From positions 15,734,501 through 15,798,500 of the forward strand of contig CM042044.1 in the NCBI GenBank assembly GCA_023525975.1: DNA of 64,000 nt, in the 5' to 3' direction. Numbering within the stretch: position 1 is the first letter of the stretch; each line of letters begins with the position of its first letter. Below, piece by piece: positions 47,528-59,112 of the stretch. The notes under the pieces were generated by a model, which saw only the letters and a list, made by a program, of their open reading frames with translations, searched no databases and was not told the DNA's origin. Source of the stretch: Smallanthus sonchifolius (taxonomy: Eukaryota > Streptophyta > Magnoliopsida > Asterales > Asteraceae). The translations under genes were made by a program, and so were the position numbers.

Positions 47528-48350
47528 AAGTAAAACTATTACATCTTGAGCCATTTAATTCAAATTCAAGCTATTGATTTGTTATGTTTTGTCATGTTCT
47601 TTGCTTTCATATCCTAATTAGTTTTACTTGATAAAAAATGGAAACACATTCATTAGGTCGTGTGTGAATCTAAAATACCAGTTTAAGTTGTAAAAGTTAT
47701 TTAAATAATTTTTATTCATTTGGTTTATTGGTCTTTTAGAGCATATATATAAACGAGATTAGTTGAGATCGAGTACTTATGTGGTTTGTGAGCATTTATG
47801 TGTTTTGTGGTAAGTAATCAGAAAGAAAAGGGATATGGGAGTTTATATGGGAAATTAATAAACCATAAAAGATCAAAAATACTTCCACATGTGTTTTTAA
47901 CTTATACATTCGTATGAAAGATGATCAAACTTATTTTATGGGTTTAAGAACAGTTGAACGAGTTGAGGTGAAGATAAATTGAGGACATTAAGCTCGAATC
48001 CTCTCTTATGTATATAATCATGACCGAATAATAGATGATTTTTGGTAACCAGAGATGAATTTGTCATGTTTGTGAAATTAAGAACGAGGTCACTTAATTG
48101 CAACTAGTTTTATACCTATCCGTTGTTCGGGTAGTTCAATGTAATAAAATAAAAAACTGAACCAAATTGTCTATTCAAAAAGTTTCTTAGTAAGTAACTG
48201 GAAATTAACAAACGTACGACAAAAAGTCCTTCAAATTAATAAATATGGCGGATCTACGCGATAAATCTATCTACTCCATTTTTAGTCAATAGCTCCATTA
48301 CAATTCATGCAGTTCAAGAATATTTGTGTGTATTTAACCATGTTTTATAG

Positions 48351-48616
48351 ATGCCCTAAATTAAATCTTGATGGCCATAAGGATAAGAATTTGACGATCC
48401 ACTTCCTTTTAAAGTGGCATCCAGTTTGGAACTCAGTCTCTGTTGCTGGATTAGTTGTTAATATAGTTTGCCCTTTTGAAGGTATACCACCAAGTAAAAT
48501 ATAAATTACTAATCTCAACAATTAGTTTAAATGAAAGTGAACATATGATAAACTAACTTCTTTTTAACCTTAGGTGATTTTCTTAAAGAAAGAAGGATGT
48601 CTGAAGCCATAATATG
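48351..48616 (+). pseudogene. Unidentified two-exon gene fragment, copy 3
   Basis: Same exon-like blocks (48351-48481, 48574-48616). Confidence 0.48.
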
Positions 48617-49491
48617 TGATATCGAATCCACGTTAATACTCAAATGACTCAGTAACATATGATAAAAAACAAAGTCTCTTAAACAACAAACCCTAATCCC
48701 CTATTTATACTAAATAATTAATAGATTAAATAGATAACAAGGTATCCTAAAAACTGGAAACAAATAATTTTAAATAGCTAAAAAATATCTGAGTTTTTAA
48801 CTTTCTCCCCACTCCAAGCTTTCTCCATACGGGTCGGCCATTAAATGGTTTGCATGCTCCCGTTTCATACTCCCTTCTTGAAAAAGACTCGCCCTCGAGT
48901 CTTGTAAAACATTCGAGTTCACAAATCATTACAACCCCGCTACGTAGTTCGACTATCTTATATCTCCACAAATCTGTTTTTTTATAGATCGCCTCCATTG
49001 AAAGATACTCCTCCTTGTTAAAGCTTCAGTCCTGGACATGAAACCCTAGTTCGGTTTCCTTCAACGATTGCACTCCGCGAGTAGGGATAGATTCCTTTGT
49101 GTTCTCCCTACACCCGTGACAAACCATCCGTCTCCCATTCTTGTCTAAGAGGAAGTCTCGATCAATACCGACAGACGATTCCACGCCCCATGGCATATCT
49201 TGATCTCTGGACTCTCCTACTCGACTCATGGTTCCTGCGATGAATCATAACTGGATTATGGTGAATCTGCAACAGGCAATCCGTCTCTTCCCCTGGGCAC
49301 GTGAACACCAACGCTTCTGTCATTGTCTCTTCTGGTGAATCTACGAACAAGACGACGTTATTCTTCTCGCGGAGCCATTTAAAAAAACAAAGCTCTGATA
49401 CCAAATGATACCGATAACGGAAGCAATCAAATGGCTCAAGAAACTCATAGTTTTATTCAAACGCTTTCCAAACCGAAAGCTTCGGTCGGTA
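48617..49491 (-). mobile_element. Short LTR retroelement 2 (truncated), copy 3
   Basis: Same as the other copies; primer site at 49392-49403. Confidence 0.6.
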
Positions 49492-50051
49492 ACTTGGAAT
49501 AATTTTTATCCAAAAATTTCCGGCCACCAGAGTTAATCAACCCACCATTCGCTATCACCTTGTGACCATCTTTGACCTCCGTATGCCCACATTCAACCAC
49601 GGTAGGCACCTTCAAAAACTCATCAAAAATACTAGCAGAAGTTTTTGCATATTCTGCCATCCCTCGGTTCAGAGATTTCCCATTCAAACCCATAATTCTT
49701 TCTATTGCACCACGATCGGATTCGAACAAAAAATCAATCCCCTCCAACGGTTCGTCCCCTTGAAAGACAAACCCGTTCAACGCTTTTATAACCCATAAAT
49801 AACCTTCTTTGGTCATATCTTCGTCTCCATAATCATCGAAACATGGAGGTGATGGATAGATATCGCTACAACCTCCAGGATACTCCTCCTTCCCACGGCT
49901 CTCATCCCCGATGAAAACTTCTGGGTTGGTTTCCTGAAACCTTGTGAACTGAACAGGACTCGATCGCTGCCTCTATCGACGGTTCGACGCTTGAGATGAT
50001 GATTCAATCCACAAACAACCATTTGAATCAACTAAAGCTCTGATACCAAAC

Positions 50052-50360
50052 TGACGCAGTTTAGAAGCGCAACTAAAATGGCTCCAAATACTCATATGAT
50101 TATATCAAAAGCTTGAACCAAAAAGGTTTTTAACCTTTCATCGTTTACACCAAGTTTAATCAACCTCAAAAAACAATAGTCCTTAGATCCCATTTTATAA
50201 TTAGGAATCATAAATCAAATTGGAAACTAAATAAAAGATTAGGAAATTCAAATTCAAAAAAATAAAAGATATTGTAGTGATCTCTTCCAAATAAATTGTC
50301 AACTTCCATACAACTTTAACGAGTCTTCCACGAGTACGAGTTTGGTACGGTTTTGGGTTC
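50052..50360 (-). repeat. LTR of retroelement 1, truncated
   Basis: A 309-bp LTR lacking its TG-side about 25 bp, fused to internal DNA at 50361. Confidence 0.82.
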
Positions 50361-50805
50361 TATTTTTAGAAAAAGAATCCATAATATTAATCCCTTCAAT
50401 TTGATTTTTGCAAGTGTCCAAACCTTTCGGAGAACTATTCAAATTATTCCTAAAAATAAGGGATCTTGTTTCGATGTGTAACTTGGAATAATTTTTATCC
50501 AAAAATTTCCGGCCACCAGAGTTAATCAACCCACCATTCGCTATCACCTTGTGACCATCTTTGACCTCCGTATGCCCACATTCAACCACGGTAGGCACCT
50601 TCAAAAACTCATCAAAAATACTAGCAGAAGTTTTTGCATATTCTGCCATCCCTCGGTTCAGAGATTTCCCATTCAAACCCATAATTCTTTCTATTGCACC
50701 ACGATCGGATTCGAACAAAAAATCAATCCCCTCCAACGGTTCGTCCCCTTGAAAGACAAACCCGTTCAACGCTTTTATAACCCATAAATAACCTTCTTTG
50801 GTCAT
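50299..50805 (-). pseudogene. Retroelement 1 internal ORF, deleted form (168 codons), first period
   Basis: It reads from the MTKEGYLWVIKALNGF region to KNYSKLHIETRSLIFRNN and MDSFSKN, then crosses the deletion into LTR sequence. It corresponds to the middle of the long ORF at 52375-53319. Confidence 0.65.
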
Positions 50806-51040
50806 ATCTTCGTCTCCATAATCATCGAAACATGGAGGTGATGGATAGATATCGCTACAACCTCCAGGATACTCCTCCTTCCCACGGCTCTCATCCCCGA
50901 TGAAAACTTCTGGGTTGGTTTCCTGAAACCTTGTGAACTGAACAGGACTCGATCGCTGCCTCTATCGACGGTTCGACGCTTGAGATGATGATTCAATCCA
51001 CAAACAACCATTTGAATCAACTAAAGCTCTGATACCAAAC

Positions 51041-51349
51041 TGACGCAGTTTAGAAGCGCAACTAAAATGGCTCCAAATACTCATATGATTATATCAAAAG
51101 CTTGAACCAAAAAGGTTTTTAACCTTTCATCGTTTACACCAAGTTTAATCAACCTCAAAAAACAATAGTCCTTAGATCCCATTTTATAATTAGGAATCAT
51201 AAATCAAATTGGAAACTAAATAAAAGATTAGGAAATTCAAATTCAAAAAAATAAAAGATATTGTAGTGATCTCTTCCAAATAAATTGTCAACTTCCATAC
51301 AACTTTAACGAGTCTTCCACGAGTACGAGTTTGGTACGGTTTTGGGTTC
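51041..51349 (-). repeat. LTR of retroelement 1, truncated
   Basis: Same truncated LTR, 989 bp to the right of the previous one. Confidence 0.82.
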
Positions 51350-51794
51350 TATTTTTAGAAAAAGAATCCATAATATTAATCCCTTCAATTTGATTTTTGC
51401 AAGTGTCCAAACCTTTCGGAGAACTATTCAAATTATTCCTAAAAATAAGGGATCTTGTTTCGATGTGTAACTTGGAATAATTTTTATCCAAAAATTTCCG
51501 GCCACCAGAGTTAATCAACCCACCATTCGCTATCACCTTGTGACCATCTTTGACCTCCGTATGCCCACATTCAACCACGGTAGGCACCTTCAAAAACTCA
51601 TCAAAAATACTAGCAGAAGTTTTTGCATATTCTGCCATCCCTCGGTTCAGAGATTTCCCATTCAAACCCATAATTCTTTCTATTGCACCACGATCGGATT
51701 CGAACAAAAAATCAATCCCCTCCAACGGTTCGTCCCCTTGAAAGACAAACCCGTTCAACGCTTTTATAACCCATAAATAACCTTCTTTGGTCAT
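51288..51794 (-). pseudogene. Retroelement 1 internal ORF, deleted form (168 codons), second period
   Basis: Identical translation to the first period, including the fusion into LTR sequence. Confidence 0.65.
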
Positions 51795-52029
51795 ATCTTC
51801 GTCTCCATAATCATCGAAACATGGAGGTGATGGATAGATATCGCTACAATCTCCAGGATACTCCTCCTTCCCACGGCTCTCATCCCCGATGAAAACTTCT
51901 GGGTTGGTTTCCTGAAACCTTGTGAACTGAACAAGACTCGATCGCTGCCTCTATCGGCTGTTCGGCGCTTGAGATGATGATTCAATCCACAAACAACCAT
52001 TTGAATCAACCAAAGCTCTGATACCAAAC

Positions 52030-53655
52030 TGACGCAGTTTAGAAGCGCAACTAAAATGGCTCCAAATACTCATATGATTATATCAAAAGCTTGAACCAAA
52101 AAGGTTTTTAACCTTTCATCGTTTACACCATGTTTAATCAACCTCAAAAAACAATAGTCCTTAGATCCCATTTTATAATTAGGAATCATAAATCAAATTG
52201 GAAACTAAATAAAAGATTAGGAAATTCAAATTCAAATAAATAAAAGATATTGTAGTGATCTCTTCCAAATAAATTGTCAACTTCCATACAACTTTAACGA
52301 GTCTTCCACGGGTACGAGTTTGGTACGGTTTTGGGTTCACTTGAACCGGATCCTCGTGCATCATACTCCTCGTCTTAAAAAAAAAACTCGTTCCCGAGTT
52401 TTGTATCCGGATCAAAGCCACATGGATCGAACGGAAATGGATCAAAAGACTTACCACTACCTTGCTTTCCATTTAATGGCCCAATCGACCTGTTTGATAA
52501 TTCACGTTGCAATCCATCAATACCCTCCTCTTTTGAATTACTAAATTTCTCATTTACACTTGGAAGGTGCATGGTAATTCCACTATAAATTGTCTTACTA
52601 TTAGGTAAGTTGATATTATCTCTACAAATCTCTTTATTTTTAGAAAAAGAATCCATAATATTAATCCCTTCAATTTGATTTTTGCAAGTGTCTAAACCTT
52701 TCGGAGAACTATTCAAATTATTCCTAAAAATCAGGGATCTTGTTTTGATGTGTAACTTGGAATAATTTTTATCCAAAAATTTTCGACCACCAGAGTTAAT
52801 CAACCCACCATTCGCTATCACCGTGTGACCATCTTCAACCTCCTTATGCCCACATTCAACCACGGTAGGCACCTTCAAAAACTCATCAAAAATACTAGCA
52901 GAAGTTTTTGCATATTCTGCCATCCCTCGGTTAAGAGATTTCCCATTCAAACCCATAATTCTTTCTATTGCACCATGATCGGATTCGAACAAAAAATCAA
53001 TCCCCTCCAATGGTTCGTCCCCTTGAAAGACAAACACGTTCAACGCTTTTATAACCCATAAATAACCTTCTTTGGTCATATCTTCGTCTCCATAATCATC
53101 GAAACATGGAGGTGATGGATAGATATCGCTACAACCTCCGGGATACTCCTCCTTCCCATGGCTCTTATCCCCGATGAAAACTTCTGGGGTGGTTTCCTGA
53201 AACTTGCAACCTTGTGAACTGAACAGGACTCGATCGCTGCCTCTATCGACGGTTCGGCGCTTGAGATGATGATTCAATCCACAAACAACCATTTGAATCA
53301 ACCAAAGCTCTGATACCAAACTGATGCAGTTTAGAAGCGCAACTAAAATGGCTCCAAATACTCATATGATTATATCAAAAGCTTGAACCAAAAAGGTTTT
53401 TAACCTTTCATCGTTTACACCAAGTTTAATCAACCTCAAAAAACAATAGTCCTTAGATCGCATTTTATAATTAGGAATCATAAACCAAATTGGAAACTAA
53501 ATAAAAGATTAGGAAATTCAAATTCAAATAAATAAAAGATATTGTAGTGATCTCTTCCAAATAAATTGTCATCTTCCATACAACTTTAACGAGTCTTCCA
53601 CTGGTACGAGTTTGGTACGGTTTTGGGTTCAATTGAACCGGATGCTCCTGCATCA
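52030..53655 (-). mobile_element. Complete short non-autonomous LTR retroelement
   Basis: A 1,626-bp element on the minus strand. The 5' LTR is 53322-53655 (TGATGC..GCATCA), the primer site 53307-53318, the internal region 52364-53321, the purine tract AAGACGAGGAGTA, and the 3' LTR 52030-52363 (TGATGC..GCGTCA). The two LTRs differ at several positions. No protease, integrase or reverse transcriptase is present, so it must be mobilised by another element. Size and content put it between TRIM and gag-only types. Confidence 0.85.
52375..53319 (-). CDS. Long ORF of the short LTR element, unknown protein (314 codons)
   Basis: The frame is open from the primer site to the purine tract, so it fills the whole internal region. 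It has no ATG at its very start; the first usable in-frame ATG in the MTKEGYLWVIKAL region gives about 230 residues. Visible features are an acidic patch SPPCFDDYGDEDMTKEGY, a basic stretch around LINSGGRKFLDKNYSKL, and a Pro/Phe-rich end FDPFPFDPCGFDPDTKLG. I see no zinc knuckle and no clear gag homology. Related frames, shortened by deletion, are kept open in the neighbouring periods. It may be a captured host sequence or a divergent gag. Function unknown. Confidence 0.55.
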   Translation of the reverse strand: MVSELWLIQMVVCGLNHHLKRRTVDRGSDRVLFSSQGCKFQETTPEVFIGDKSHGKEEYPGGCSDIYPSPPCFDDYGDEDMTKEGYLWVIKALNVFVFQGDEPLEGIDFLFESDHGAIERIMGLNGKSLNRGMAEYAKTSASIFDEFLKVPTVVECGHKEVEDGHTVIANGGLINSGGRKFLDKNYSKLHIKTRSLIFRNNLNSSPKGLDTCKNQIEGINIMDSFSKNKEICRDNINLPNSKTIYSGITMHLPSVNEKFSNSKEEGIDGLQRELSNRSIGPLNGKQGSGKSFDPFPFDPCGFDPDTKLGNEFFF

Positions 53656-54557
53656 ATATGTATATGAACCACACATCTTTCAGTCCTATACGGATCACAA
53701 CAAGTATATTTCAAGCTAGACAATGGATAGAAAGGTGTTAGGTCTAGTTGGACCACAAATCTTCATATTTTTTAAGTATATTTTTTGTTCATTTGGTACC
53801 TAAGGTTTGTAAAAAAAAGTGCTGAATTTAAAACTGACTTCATGAACCGATGGCGAAAAACATATAATAGGCCGAATCGGGTCGGGTCGGTTCGGTTTGA
53901 TAAAAAAAACCATTCATTCACTTCTTCATATTTTATAGATATATTTTTTTTGTCACTTTAAGAAATGGTCATTTTGTTTCAGGTCAAAACAACTTTGACA
54001 ATATCCGATAGGGTCAGAATAGTATTTCAAGCTAGGTAATGGGTCGAAACGGGTCGGGTCTGGTTGAACCACAAATACCTTTTCGTAACTTCTGCGTATT
54101 GTATAAATATATTTTTTTTGTCATCTTAAATAATGGTCATTTTGGTTTGACTCAAAACAAGTTACATAAAAACTTATACGGATCACAACGGGTTGTTTTA
54201 AAAGTTAAAGACCACATAACAACTAACCTTAATCAATACATATGAAGCTCGAAGAGTTGGAGTTTTTAAACAAAGGAAAACAAATAACTTTTAAAGTAGT
54301 CTTAACCATCTCGGAGGAGAGGGGGGACCCGTCACATATTTTGTGCACTTAGAATACATTTTGGGTGACGATTTACCCGTTTCTATTTTCACCCTTTCTT
54401 AAAACAAACACATTTGACCTGTTAAGAGGCTAAGTAAAACCATAGGTAAACATTAAATGGGTCAAAACTTCAACCTCTATGTAACAGTCAAGTCAATTTT
54501 CTTCTTGAAATCTTTAAGCATATGAAAAATCTACTCACTTTGATTGTGTGTTTTGAG
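53656..54557. repeat. Degenerate repeat region between retroelements
   Basis: Imperfect repeats of a roughly 150-300-bp pattern: TTTCAAGCTAG..AATGG.., GGGTCGGGTC, GAACCACAAAT, then GTATATTTTTTTTGTCA and AATGGTCATTTTG. They recur at about 53690-53790, 53870-53990 and 54020-54150. No coding region is seen. 54260-54557 shows nothing I can identify. Confidence 0.55.
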
Positions 54558-54562
54558 TCTTC

Positions 54563-55068
54563 TGTTGTTTTCATAGTCTGTAACACAAAAATAAACGAAT
54601 AGACAAACCTGGAAACCAGATTTTGATCTTGAACAATGAATGAAACTTGGATTATTCTCTGAATCGTGAATCACTTTCAGATAAACCTATTTGCGGGTTA
54701 CACGCAATGATTTATCGGATAAGACAGAGAATTTCTTCTACATGAAATCGGATTTTGATGATTCTGTGATGATCACATATGGAGAACTTGTAACCACCGT
54801 TCTTTTTCTCTCTGTTCATATGCGTATGTGTATGTCTATATTATATGATCGAGACCCGTATTAGGATTTGAAGCCCATAATCACTTAAGCCCAAATGTGC
54901 ACAATAATAAGCCCCATTATTGATTACAAAGCCCAAATAATATTTAGGATTAAATCGAGCTCGCACTGCCGCGTCACCCAACTCATTTAATCTCCAACGC
55001 TATTTCTTCGATCGACAAGTTAATCCAATATACTAAAATACATGTTAATAACACTAAAATTACCAACA
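54563..55068 (-). repeat. 3' LTR of the copia element
   Basis: 506 bp, TGTTGGTAATTTTAG..AAAACAACA on the minus strand. Confidence 0.9.
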
Positions 55069-55878
55069 ATCCTCCCGCATTTTAGTGATATCCATGATTA
55101 ACTTAACCATCCTCACAAAACCCAAACTTACGCATAAATTAAATATCGTGACGATTGAATTTCACATTAGTACATTACACATTCCAAATATTCGAATATA
55201 GGGGTGTCTCTATGGATTGAACCCTTTCTATTCATAATGAATACTCGAAGATAATATTCACATAAGTTTATAAATCCAAATTCCACTTGACACAATGTTT
55301 TACTAGTGTGTGTCCTAATCCTTCAAATAATATATCAAAGTTTAAGTCCAAAGCTTGTAGAAGCAGCTAAACTTTATATTCTTAAAAGTAGTTCATTACT
55401 CTTGCATCTGCACTGCAATTTATCAATGATATATTAAGGAGTTAAATTCCAACCTCCTTTTATCTTACAGTCTGAACACATATCTCGGGATGATTATGTT
55501 AATGTGTTCCAATATCTTTATGACAAGCTTTCCACATTGAATTCAGCATCTGACGTTGTATTAGATGGGAACTGGGTGTCTTGATATAAGATATTTTAAA
55601 TGGACTTTAAACCCGTCCCTTTAGCTGACTTATTCATGAGATATCTTCCTAACCATATGGTTAAACGATCAGCTAAATAAAACTTAAATCTTACAAGTTC
55701 AACAGATATCACACCGTTCATGATTAATTCCCTAATCATATAATCTAACACCTAAGTGTTTAGACTTTCTATTGTACACTTAATTATGCGCATTAACCAA
55801 TGTACCTTCACTATCAAACCTGATAGAAATACGTGATATCAGTTTTTAACCATAATGGAATCTCATAGATTAAATACT

Positions 55879-56660
55879 TTAAGCCACAAACTCAGATTCC
55901 ATAGTCGAATTAGTAATGCAAGTTTGCTTCTTTGAAGCCCGGGCAATAGCCTCACCGCCAAGTAGGAATACCGACCCACTTGTAGAAGAATGACCTTCCA
56001 TATTAGTTATCCAACTTGGATAAGAATACCCTTCTATGACCGAAGGAAACCTTGTACAACATAAACCATAGTTCATGGTTCCTTTCAAGTATTTAAGCAT
56101 TCTGATTACTGCTTGCTAGTGTTGAGCACTAGGATTACTAGTATATCTGCTCAGCTTACCCACATCATAAACTATGTCAAGCCTTATGCTAATCATAACA
56201 TACATTAAGCATCTGATAGCTTTTGAATACGCTAATTTTGAAATTGGATTACCCGAATTAGGCATTATACTAGGATATTTGGGAGTACTAACATGAGAAC
56301 AATTAAAATAATTTAATTTCTTCAATACTTTCTCAATGTAATGAGACCGAGTCATGGTAATACCATCACTACTCCTTGTGATCCTTATTCTAAGAATCAT
56401 ATATGCCTCCCCCATATCCTTCATTTCAAAATAAGAAGACAATAATTCTTTTGGTTTATCAACCCGATCTTAGTTAATACCAAAGATCAACATGTCATCT
56501 ACATAATGACAAATAATCACTCTTTTACCAGAGTAGTCAAATCAAGTGTACACACTTATCAGCCTGGTTTAGAAGAAACCCATGAGATAAAATTACATCA
56601 TCAAACTTTTGATGCCACTGTTTAGGGGCTTGGTTCAAAATATAAAGATTAGATGATTTT
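55879..56660 (-). pseudogene. Copia reverse transcriptase and RNase H relic
   Basis: CHYVDDMLIFG (YVDD at 56494-56505) marks the polymerase site. EMKDMGEAYMILRIRITR and MTRSHYIEKVLKKLNYF follow. RNase H is recognised by GHSSTSGSVFLLGGEAIARA and SKKQTCITNSTMESEFVA; the usual catalytic Asp of YSDASW is changed to YSYPSW. Stops at about 56113 and elsewhere break the frame. Confidence 0.85.
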
Positions 56661-56755
56661 ACGCATCTTTTGTTATTGACCAGGTAATACAAAACCTTTA
56701 GGTTGTCTCATGTATACCTTTTCACTCAATTTCTTTCTCTTAGGCTCAATACGAC

Positions 56756-57420
56756 TTACAACAACCCTACGACCCACACTTTCAAATAGTTCAAATTTGG
56801 AGGTTTCCTTTTCCATAAATAATATGGAGTTATTTTATCCCTTTTAATGGGAGTTATGTTTAATATATGACATGCAATTAGCATAGCTTCTCCCCAGAAC
56901 CCATCACTCAAACCAAGGTAAGATAACAAGGAATTGGCTATTTCCTTCAAGGTTCTTTCTTCCGGTTGATTGAGAATACACTGGATCATGATAATCCCCT
57001 CCCCAAACGGTTCTAATAGTTTTAATAAAGTCACATGAAACAATTCAACTTTTTGTTTATAAATCTTAAATTTATCAAGTGCTTTCATCTTTTGTGTGAA
57101 CAAGAAATATATAGCAATATGTAGTTGCATCATCGATTTAAGTTACTACATATCTCTTGTAACCTATATAAGGTGTACTATATAAATCACATAAATCAGA
57201 ATGAATCAATTCCAATACTTTAGAATCCCTTTTTTAAATCCTTAATGGTTTCCTAGTGATTTTAGTCAACTTGCAAGTATGATATCTATTACAGTTTTGC
57301 ATGTCAAAGGTATGAATTAGGCTCATTTTAGACATATCTTCCATCTTGTAATAATTAACATGATCTAGTCTAGCATGCCAAAACTTGAATCATACTCAAC
57401 TTTACTTAGAAGATGAAGAT
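56756..57420 (-). pseudogene. Copia integrase relic
   Basis: It shows IDDATTYCYIFLV-like and QPEERTLKEIANSLLSYLGL, then SDGFWGEAMLIACHILN and TPYYLWKRKPPNLNYLKVW, the conserved run at the end of the copia integrase core. Part of the central core appears deleted between KQKVEL and FHVTLL. Confidence 0.78.
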
Positions 57421-57539
57421 TCCACACAAACAGATTCAATAGCAAATGGCACATTAAATTATGATAAAAATGCTATTACAAGAATATCCAAATCCAACAA
57501 AGGTTCCATATCAAGATAAGATAAACTTATCGGACTCAA

Positions 57540-57830
57540 TGACCTATTCAAAACCATAGTTATTTAAAACAATCCCAAACCGAAGATTCTTCCAAATCCA
57601 TGGAACATACAACACATAATCTAACAATAATTGATTTCTAAACGTGTATACAAGTCAAACTTTTCTTAGTCCTTTGATAGGCTCAGTTGCTATATTTCCT
57701 ATCCTAAGCACGGATCCATCTTCAACTAGTTCAAATTCTTCAAACTATCTCAGATCCTTGCATACGTGACTCGTAGCACCCGAGTCTACCCACCATGAAA
57801 GCATGTCATCCTGTACATAGAAGGATTCTG
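57540..57830 (-). pseudogene. Copia protease relic and pre-integrase segment
   Basis: SWWVDSGATSHVCKDLR contains the protease DSGA active-site motif. The following segment includes GIVLNNYGFE and ESDKFILS, the GAG-pre-integrase signature, with stops. Confidence 0.78.
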
Positions 57831-58036
57831 AGATAAATGATACACAATTCTCAACTGAATTGGACCTTTTGAGTCCAACAACAAACCCGAAAACTAGGTT
57901 TCATTTCTCTCACACCCAAATGGGATTTTCCCGACTTGTACACTTCTATAATGTGTACTATCACAACCAGCTGGTTGTACCTTTGTATTAGTTAGGGTTT
58001 CAAACCAAAAACCACCTGCCACGAAGTTACTATCTT

Positions 58037-58552
58037 TGTTGTTTTCATAGTCTGTAACACAAAAATAAACGAATAGACAAACCTGCAAACCGGATTTTGA
58101 TCTTGAACAATGAATGAAACTTGGATTATTCTCTGAATCGTGAATCACTTTCAGATTAACATATTTACGGGTTACACGCAATGATTTATCGGATAAGACA
58201 GATAATTTCTTCTACATGAAATCATATTTTGATTATTTTCTGATGATCACATATGAAGAACTTGTAACCACCGTTCTTTTTCTCTATGTTCTTATGCGTA
58301 TGTGTATGTCTATATATTATATGACCGAGACCCATATTAGGATTTGAAGCTCGAGTAATTCTAATCACTTAAGCTCAAATGTGCACAATAATAAGCCACA
58401 TTATTGATTACAAAGCCCAAATAACATTTAGGATTAAATCGAGCCCGCACTGCCGTGTCACCCAACTCATTTAATCTCTAACGCTATTTCTTCGATCGAC
58501 AAGTTAATCCAATATACTAAAATACATGTTGATAACACTAAAATTACCAACA
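58037..58552 (-). repeat. 5' LTR of the copia element
   Basis: 516 bp, homologous to 54563-55068 over its whole length, with a short insertion near 58355. Confidence 0.9.
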
Positions 58553-58557
58553 TCTTC

Positions 58558-59112
58558 TACATGTGGATCATTTGCTGTGGTTTGACATAAATAAAAAATT
58601 AATTACTTAAATAATTTAACAAACACAAGATGATTGAAAAATAACCACAAATTTTTACAACACCTTTGATGTTCTCTGTGCACTCTGCACACAACCCAGA
58701 ACTTAGAGAACAAAGGGTATCATCAATATCTAGAAGTCTAACAAAAGAAAGTCCCAAAATACCATTGAAGATTAGTGCAAATTGTAAAATATGTCACAAA
58801 CCTGCAAATTCCAAACTACCAAAAATAAGACATTCATATTTCATTTTGTACAAACCTGCAAAAGAGCATATATGGTTTTTGATAAATCAGTCAGATCCAA
58901 AAAAGTAAATTTACTTCTTTGAATGAAGAATAGTCAGACGTATTTTATGTAACAGAGTTCAATAGTGATTTTAATATAATTGCAAACTAATTTAGTATGA
59001 TTTGCACTCTATGAAGTTTATCATCCATTGAAAGGGAAATGAGTGTTTTGATGAAACCCGTATAAGGAATTGAGGGTTTTGAGATAAAACTTAGTTTAGA
59101 TATAAAATTCGA
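58558..59112. other. Gene-free single-copy DNA
   Basis: No gene, transposon end or structured repeat is supported. An 80-codon open frame at 58666-58908 has no recognisable features and is probably chance. Confidence 0.5.

Larger units (their letters stand above)
38904..49770. repeat. Segmental tandem repeat, copy 3 (partial)
   Basis: The third copy follows unit positions 1 to about 10.6-10.9 kb and then leaves the unit inside a short LTR retroelement. The exit lies somewhere in 49492-49771, because from 49771 on the variants match the neighbouring 989-bp array instead of copies 1 and 2. Roughly 15 substitutions or 1-bp indels distinguish it from copies 1 and 2, for example at 39747, 40846, 42277, 44657, 44810, 45163, 45593 and 48218. 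Confidence 0.93.
49492..53655 (-). mobile_element. Tandem array of short LTR retroelement 1
   Basis: Four LTRs in the same orientation alternate with internal regions: LTRs at 50052-50360, 51041-51349, 52030-52363 and 53322-53655. Each is preceded on its left by an initiator-Met primer site (50037, 51026, 52015, 53307). The first two periods are exactly 989 bp and look identical. In those two LTRs the first about 25 bp are missing, and internal sequence is fused directly to LTR DNA at 50360/50361 and 51349/51350. Neighbouring elements share LTRs, as expected after unequal recombination. Confidence 0.88.
54563..58552 (-). mobile_element. Ty1/copia LTR retrotransposon with target duplication, defective
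   Basis: Two LTRs (54563-55068 and 58037-58552) are flanked by the direct repeat TCTTC (54558-54562 and 58553-58557). Internal order on the minus strand is protease, integrase, reverse transcriptase, RNase H, as in copia. A purine tract GCGGGAGGAT lies next to the 3' LTR. Gag is missing: protease coding starts within about 300 bp of the 5' LTR, and no initiator-Met primer site is seen there. Many stops and frameshifts, and roughly twenty or more LTR differences, mark it as old and inactive. Confidence 0.92.

Noticed and set aside
58666..58908. 80-codon plus-strand frame
   Set aside because: No domain, no splice context and AT-rich composition; likely chance.
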